From contig NZ_CP108352.1 in NCBI RefSeq assembly GCF_036237275.1, positions 4,216,001 through 4,280,000 of the forward strand: a stretch of DNA of 64,000 nucleotides, in the 5' to 3' direction. A program made the position numbers and the translations under genes. Shown one piece after another: positions 59,729 through 64,000 of the stretch; positions within the stretch are counted from its first letter, which is position 1, and each line of letters opens with the position of its first letter. The notes beneath the pieces were generated by a model. It searched no databases. It saw only the letters and a program-made list of their open reading frames with translations, and was not told the origin of the DNA. The stretch is from Streptomyces sp. NBC_01353. Its GTDB lineage: Bacteria; Actinomycetota; Actinomycetes; Streptomycetales; Streptomycetaceae.

Positions 59729-61291
59729 GTGAACGCATCCTCTCGCAGAGCCGCGGCCACCCTGGCCGCAGCCGCACTCGCGACCCCGCTCCTGCTCGGC
59801 GCCGCTTCCCCCGCCACCGCCACTCCGGACCCCGGGGCCAAGCCCGCCCGGGACGCCGCGCAGCTGGCGAAGAAGCTGGTCCGCGAGACGTCCGGCAAGG
59901 ACGCCTACCAGCACCTGCAGAAGTTCCAGGCGATAGCCGACTCGGCCGGCGGTCACCGCGCGGCCGGCTCGCTCGGGCACGACGCCTCCGCGGCGTACGT
60001 GTACCAGCAGCTCAAGAAGGCCGGCTACAACGTCTCGTACCAGACGTTCGACTTCATCTACACCGAGACGCTCGCCCAGAAGGCCTCCGTCATCTCCCCG
60101 GCGCCCCGCGACATCCAGATCGCGGCGATGACCTACACCAAGTCGACGCCGGTCGGCGGTATCAAGGCCGACCTTGCCACCGTCCCGGTCGACGCCGACG
60201 GCACCACCGGCTGTGAGCCGGCCGACTTCGCCTCCTCGACCTTCACCGGCAAGGTCGCCCTGATCAAGCGCGGCGGCTGCACCTTCGCCGTGAAGCAGGA
60301 GAACGCCGCGGCGGCGGGCGCCGCGGGCGCGATCATCTACAACAACACCGACGGCGCCCTCTCCGGCACGCTCGGCGACCCGGCGGCCGGGAAGATCCCG
60401 ACCGGTGGCGTCACCCAGGCCGAGGGCGAGAAGCTCGCCGCCGACCTCGCCAAGGGGCCGGTGAACATCTCCTTCGAGATCCGCCAGCTCCAGGAGAAGC
60501 GCTCCACCAACAACGTCATCGCGGAGACGAAGGGCGGCAACGCGGCCAACACCGTGATGCTCGGCTCGCACCTCGACTCCGTGACCGCAGGCCCCGGCAT
60601 CAACGACAACGGCTCCGGCTCCGCCGGTCTGCTCCAGGCCGCCCTGGAGCTCGCCCAGTCGAAGGAGAAGGTCCGCAACAAGGTCCGCTTCGCCTGGTGG
60701 TCGGCCGAGGAGAACGGCCTGCTCGGCTCCGAGCACTACGTCGCGAACATGAGCGAGCTGGACAAGAAGGAAGTCAAGCTCTACCTCAACTTCGACATGA
60801 TCGCGTCGCCGAACTACGGCCTGTTCGTCTACGACGGCGACGACTCGGACAAGGTCGGCGCGGGCGCGGGCCCCGAGGGCTCCGCCCAGCTCGAGCGCGA
60901 CATCAACGAGTTCATGGACAAGCGCGGACTCCCGCACGAGGGCACCGACTTCACGGGCCGCTCGGACTACGGCCCGTTCATCGAGGTCGGCATCCCGTCG
61001 GGCGGCACCTTCACCGGCGCCGAGGGCATCAAGACGGCGGCGCAGGCGGCCAAGTTCGGCGGGACGGCGGGTGTCGCGTACGACGTGAACTACCACGCGG
61101 CCGGTGACAACCTGTCGAACGTCAACATGAAGGCCTTCGACGCCAACATCGACGTCATCGCCAACGCCGTGGGCACCTACGCCCACGACATCAGCTCCCT
61201 GAAGAAGCCGGTCGTCTCCGTCCCGACGGAGGGCGACGCGGGCAGCGGCGGCGGCCTCCACGAGGACCACGGCCACGAGGTCACCGAGTAA
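59729..61291 (+). CDS. Secreted M28 aminopeptidase with PA domain, 520 aa
   Basis: The Sec-type signal peptide (SRRAAATLAAAALATPLLLG) ends near ATA. A protease-associated domain lies about residues 130-250 (LIKRGGCTFAVKQENAAAAG). The M28 domain has dinuclear zinc ligands His281 (GSHLDS), Asp293 (GINDNG), Glu327-328 (WWSAEENG), Asp356 (LNFDMIA) and His456 (NYHAAGD). The arrangement matches Streptomyces griseus aminopeptidase (SGAP)-type enzymes with a PA insert, releasing N-terminal residues from peptides outside the cell. GGGAAGGA precedes the GTG. A terminator follows. The C-terminal tail is Gly/His-rich (GGGLHEDHGHEV). Confidence 0.94.
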   Translation: MNASSRRAAATLAAAALATPLLLGAASPATATPDPGAKPARDAAQLAKKLVRETSGKDAYQHLQKFQAIADSAGGHRAAGSLGHDASAAYVYQQLKKAGYNVSYQTFDFIYTETLAQKASVISPAPRDIQIAAMTYTKSTPVGGIKADLATVPVDADGTTGCEPADFASSTFTGKVALIKRGGCTFAVKQENAAAAGAAGAIIYNNTDGALSGTLGDPAAGKIPTGGVTQAEGEKLAADLAKGPVNISFEIRQLQEKRSTNNVIAETKGGNAANTVMLGSHLDSVTAGPGINDNGSGSAGLLQAALELAQSKEKVRNKVRFAWWSAEENGLLGSEHYVANMSELDKKEVKLYLNFDMIASPNYGLFVYDGDDSDKVGAGAGPEGSAQLERDINEFMDKRGLPHEGTDFTGRSDYGPFIEVGIPSGGTFTGAEGIKTAAQAAKFGGTAGVAYDVNYHAAGDNLSNVNMKAFDANIDVIANAVGTYAHDISSLKKPVVSVPTEGDAGSGGGLHEDHGHEVTE

Positions 61292-61308
61292 CACGACCTC
61301 CCGAGCGC

Positions 61309-61337
61309 GGGCCCGGTCCCTTCAGGGGGCCGGGCCC
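61309..61337. terminator. Terminator between aminopeptidase and HerA-like genes
   Basis: GGGCCCGG/CCGGGCCC with extra TCCC/GGGG pairing and a TTCA loop. It touches the stop codon of the convergent gene. Confidence 0.75.
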
Positions 61338-62893
61338 TACCTCTTCCTGCGCGCCGTGCCGAAGACCGAGCGGCTGATCTCGCGGCCCAGCTGCGTCCCG
61401 ATCGACCGCGCCAGCGACGTGAAGATCCCGCTCCCCGCCACCTGCTCGGCGAGCGACTCGTCCTCCTTCTGCGGCGCCCGCGCCGGCGTCTTCGCCGCCT
61501 CGGCCTCCTGCGCCGCCCGCACCGCCGCAGCCTCCGCCGCCTGCTGCTCCGCCGTCAGCTTCTCGTACGCCGACTCCCGGTCCACCGCCTCCGCGTACCG
61601 CCCGTACAGCGGCGAGCCCTTCACCGCCGCCTCCAGCACTCCCGCCTCGATCGGACCCATCAGGGACTCCGGCGCCCGCAGCCGCGTCGCCGCCACGGGG
61701 GTAGGCGCGCCCGTCTCGCTCAGCACGGTCACCACCGCCTCGCCCGTCCCGAGGCCCGTCAGAACCTCCTCCAGGTCGTACGGCGATTTCGGGAACGTCC
61801 GTACCGTCGCCTTCAACGCCTTCGCGTCGTCCGGCGTGAACGCCCGCAGCGCGTGCTGCACCCGATTGCCCAGCTGAGCCAGCACATCGCCCGGCACGTC
61901 CTTCGGCGTCTGGGTCACGAAGAAGATCCCGACCCCCTTCGAGCGAATCAGCCGCACTGTCTGCGTGATCGACTCCAGGAACGCCTTCGACGCCCCGTTG
62001 AACAGCAGATGCGCCTCGTCGAAGAAGAACACCAGCTTCGGCTTCTCCAGATCCCCGACCTCGGGCAGGTCGTTGAAGAGATCCGCCAGCATCCACATCA
62101 GGAACGTCGAGAAGAGCTGCGGCTTGTCCTGCACGGCCGGCAGCTCCAGTACGGACACCACACCGCGCCCGTCCTCCGCCGTCCGCAGGAACTCGGCCGT
62201 GTCGAACTCCGGTTCCCCGAAGAACCCGCCCGCGCCCTGCTGCTCGAACGCCGTGATCGACCGCAGGATCACGCCGGCCGTCACCGTCGAAAGCCCGCCG
62301 ATCCCCTTCAGCTCCGGCTTCCCGGTGTCCGAGACCAGGAAGGCCACCACAGCCCGCAGATCCTTCAGGTCCACCAGCTCCAGGCCCTTGGAGTCCGCGT
62401 AATGGAAGATCAGGCCGAGCGACTGCTCCTGCGTCTGGTTCAGCTGGAGCACCTTCGACAGCAGCACAGGCCCGAAGCTGGTGACCGTCGCCCGCACCGG
62501 GATACCGGGGCCGGTGCCCCCGAGCCCGTAGAACTCGCAGGGGAAGCCCCTCGACGCCCACTCCTGCCCCACCTGCGCGGCCCGCTCGCGGACCTTCTCG
62601 CCCTCCGTGCCCGGCGCCGAGATCCCGGAGACGTCCCCCTTGATGTCGGCGAGGAAGACGGGCACACCGTTCGCCGACAGCTGCTCGGCGATGAGCTGGA
62701 GGGTCTTCGTCTTGCCCGTGCCGGTCGCGCCGGCGACCAGGCCGTGGCGGTTGAGCATCGGAAGGGGGATACGGATCGACGCATCCGGGTGACACGTCCC
62801 GTCCCACAGCAGCGCCCCCAGATCGAGCGCGGCACCGGTGAAGGCGTACCCGGCCGCGATCTCGGTGGCCGGAGACTGCTCGCTCACGCTCAT
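61337..62893 (-). CDS. HerA-like (DUF853) ATPase, 518 aa
   Basis: A RecA-fold ATPase of the FtsK-HerA branch. Walker A is GATGTGKT (residues 55-62), with an N-terminal GYAFTGAALDLGALLWDGTC. Walker B is PKLVFFFDEAHLLFNG and the arginine/sensor region is GIFFVTQTPKDVPGDVLAQL. The C-terminal 90 residues are Ala/Glu-rich helical (TAEQQAAEAAAVRAAQEAEA) and end in a basic tail. DUF853 proteins are widespread but poorly characterised, with possible DNA-translocase roles. No NurA nuclease partner is adjacent. The ATG at MSVSEQSPATE fits the family start; the longer frame is rejected. Confidence 0.9.
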   Translation of the reverse strand: MSVSEQSPATEIAAGYAFTGAALDLGALLWDGTCHPDASIRIPLPMLNRHGLVAGATGTGKTKTLQLIAEQLSANGVPVFLADIKGDVSGISAPGTEGEKVRERAAQVGQEWASRGFPCEFYGLGGTGPGIPVRATVTSFGPVLLSKVLQLNQTQEQSLGLIFHYADSKGLELVDLKDLRAVVAFLVSDTGKPELKGIGGLSTVTAGVILRSITAFEQQGAGGFFGEPEFDTAEFLRTAEDGRGVVSVLELPAVQDKPQLFSTFLMWMLADLFNDLPEVGDLEKPKLVFFFDEAHLLFNGASKAFLESITQTVRLIRSKGVGIFFVTQTPKDVPGDVLAQLGNRVQHALRAFTPDDAKALKATVRTFPKSPYDLEEVLTGLGTGEAVVTVLSETGAPTPVAATRLRAPESLMGPIEAGVLEAAVKGSPLYGRYAEAVDRESAYEKLTAEQQAAEAAAVRAAQEAEAAKTPARAPQKEDESLAEQVAGSGIFTSLARSIGTQLGREISRSVFGTARRKR

Positions 62894-62990
62894 CAGAGGA
62901 CCCCAATTCCCGTTTTGCGGCGGTTTGCCCCAGCATCCCACTGCGCTCGCGTGGCTGCGCCGGGAGCCGCTTGACCGGTAGGCTTTCCGT

Positions 62991-63287
62991 GTGATCTTCA
63001 AGCGCATCGGAAACGGCCGGCCGTATCCCGACCACGGCCGGGAAAGCACCCGGCAGTGGGCGGACGTCGCCCCGCGCCCGGTCCGCCTCGATCAGCTGGT
63101 CACCACCAAGGGCCAGCTGGACCTGGAGACGCTGCTCGCCGAGGACTCGACCTTCTACGGCGACCTCTTCGCGCACGTCGTGAAGTGGCGGGGCGACCTC
63201 TACCTCGAGGACGGGCTGCACCGCGCGGTGCGCGCGGCACTCCAGCAGCGGCAGGTTCTGCACGCCCGCGTGCTGGAAATGGACTAG
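62991..63287 (+). CDS. Conserved actinobacterial protein, 98 aa, ParB-like DGLHR motif
   Basis: A short cytoplasmic protein opening IFKRIGNGRPYPDHG, with a central PRPVRLDQLVTTKGQLDLET and the C-terminal WRGDLYLEDGLHRAVRAALQ. The D-G-x-H-R arrangement recalls the catalytic motif of ParB/Srx-type nucleotide hydrolases, but the rest of that fold is not obvious. The GTG start is 7 bases after a TAGGCT -10 element, so a leaderless mRNA is likely. It is followed by the LytR_C gene. The function is unknown. Confidence 0.82.
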   Translation: MIFKRIGNGRPYPDHGRESTRQWADVAPRPVRLDQLVTTKGQLDLETLLAEDSTFYGDLFAHVVKWRGDLYLEDGLHRAVRAALQQRQVLHARVLEMD

Positions 63288-63391
63288 CGCGGCCCGCAGT
63301 TTGACCCGTTCGGGGGCTCTCCCCGTCCATCCGGACGCGATCACATGATCGTCAAGTATCCAACTCCGACGGACGGGATTACGCTGCGTCC

Positions 63392-64000
63392 ATGAGCATG
63401 CTCACTCCCCCCGGAATGGGCGGAAAATACCGCATCACGGGCGACAAGTACCCCCGTATGCGCCGCCCTCGGCACAGGCGCAGGATCGTCCTCGCGGCCG
63501 GGGCCGCCGTGGTCGTGCTCGGCGCGGCCGGTTGGGGGACCCTGCAGCTCGTCGCCGTGTTCTCCGGCGACGACGACACGAAGACGACGGCCGGTCGCAG
63601 CGCCGACTGCAAGCCCGTCACCAAGGCGACCACCGCGCCGGTCGCCGCCCTGCCCAAGCCCGCGCAGATCACGGTGAACGTCTACAACGCGACCCCGCGC
63701 AGCGGCCTCGCGAAGTCGACCGCCGACGAGCTGAAGAAGCGCGGGTTCGTCATCGGCAAGGTCGGCAACGCGCCCGCCGCGTACGACAAGAAGGTGCCCG
63801 GCGCCGGGATACTGCTCGGCGCCCCCGGGGCCACCAAGGGCGCGTTCACGGTCCTGGGCACCCAGCTGAAGGGCACCACGGCCAAGACGGACACGCGCGC
63901 GACGGCGGACGTGGACCTGATCATCGGGACGGCCTTCAAGAGCCTGGACCCGAAATCGACGGCGGACGCGGCCCTGGTCGCTCTCAACAAGCCCAAGCCC
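63392..64000 (+). CDS. Membrane protein with LytR C-terminal domain, partial at right edge
   Basis: The visible 203 codons show a cytoplasmic N-terminus (YRITGDKYPRMRRPRHRRR) and one membrane segment (IVLAAGAAVVVLGAAGWGTL, about residues 31-52). A Thr-rich stretch follows, then the LytR_C domain: ITVNVYNATPRSGLAKSTAD, ELKKRGFVIGKVGNAP and VDLIIGTAF. The domain is complete here, so the stop should lie just outside the window. LytR_C domains occur in cell-envelope proteins, with or without the LCP ligase domain; this one lacks it. TACGCT ends 6 bases before the ATG, suggesting a leaderless mRNA. Confidence 0.88.
   Translation, partial: MSMLTPPGMGGKYRITGDKYPRMRRPRHRRRIVLAAGAAVVVLGAAGWGTLQLVAVFSGDDDTKTTAGRSADCKPVTKATTAPVAALPKPAQITVNVYNATPRSGLAKSTADELKKRGFVIGKVGNAPAAYDKKVPGAGILLGAPGATKGAFTVLGTQLKGTTAKTDTRATADVDLIIGTAFKSLDPKSTADAALVALNKPKP

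Overview
The window is high-GC actinobacterial chromosome, almost certainly Streptomyces. It carries the 68-residue developmental regulator BldC, an Lsr2 paralogue (LsrL), DUF3073, valine dehydrogenase, and purine genes interleaved with them. From memory, the order hrpA - bldC - vdh - DUF3073 - purM/purF - purL/purQ/purS - lsrL - ABC/two-component cassette - purC - purD - dnaX matches the S. coelicolor SCO4092-to-SCO4067 interval. This part is conserved core chromosome.

Layout. (1) 0-5 kb: two small secreted-protein genes, the giant DEAH helicase HrpA and tRNA-Asp. (2) 5-11.6 kb: a tiny Cys/His protein, bldC with a strong terminator, a conserved hypothetical gene, vdh, DUF3073 and the purF-purM pair. 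(3) 11.6-17.2 kb: a Cys-ended leader peptide in front of a Tat-exported sulfatase, a META lipoprotein, a DinB-fold enzyme, a SnoaL-like protein, and an ArsR regulator with a membrane M23-type protein behind a perfect 24-bp palindrome. (4) 17.2-21.1 kb: the translationally coupled purS-purQ-purL and the divergent lsrL. (5) 21.1-25.2 kb: an unusual tRNA-Gly(UCC), then two identical tRNA-Gly(GCC) genes flanking an ABC exporter and two-component system. (6) 25.2-33.9 kb: purC, a dimethylformamidase-like protein, a degenerate M48-like membrane protein, purD, dnaX, the SRP RNA and tRNA-Ser. (7) 33.9-64 kb: accessory-type chromosome. It has a truncated subtilase tail, three MFS exporters, several TetR/ArsR/XRE regulators, a secreted protein with an FtsX-type ABC transporter, a YCII/ECF42-type sigma pair, WrbA, a UvrA-like resistance ATPase with its TetR repressor, a frameshifted hydrolase, a secreted M28 aminopeptidase, a HerA-like ATPase and the start of a LytR_C protein.

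How it works together. Seven genes give most of the IMP pathway (PurD, PurS/Q/L, PurM, PurC, PurF) as scattered transcription units rather than one operon. The accessory half is dominated by regulator/exporter modules, each with a visible operator-like dyad: TetR/MFS at 41 kb, ArsR/MFS at 48 kb, TetR/UvrA at 56 kb, a MerR-style promoter for the aldo-keto reductase, and an ECF promoter before the YCII gene.

The most unusual signal is the tRNA-Gly(UCC) at 21.2 kb. All its stems are perfect except the T arm, which has GUGC in place of GTPsiC and lost G18. These are the features that mark staphylococcal tRNA-Gly species used for peptidoglycan glycine bridges rather than translation. Also notable are the leader peptide in front of the sulfatase and the secreted-protein/FtsX ABC cluster at 43-46 kb. 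All identifications come from reading the sequence and from memory of the families; no database search was run.
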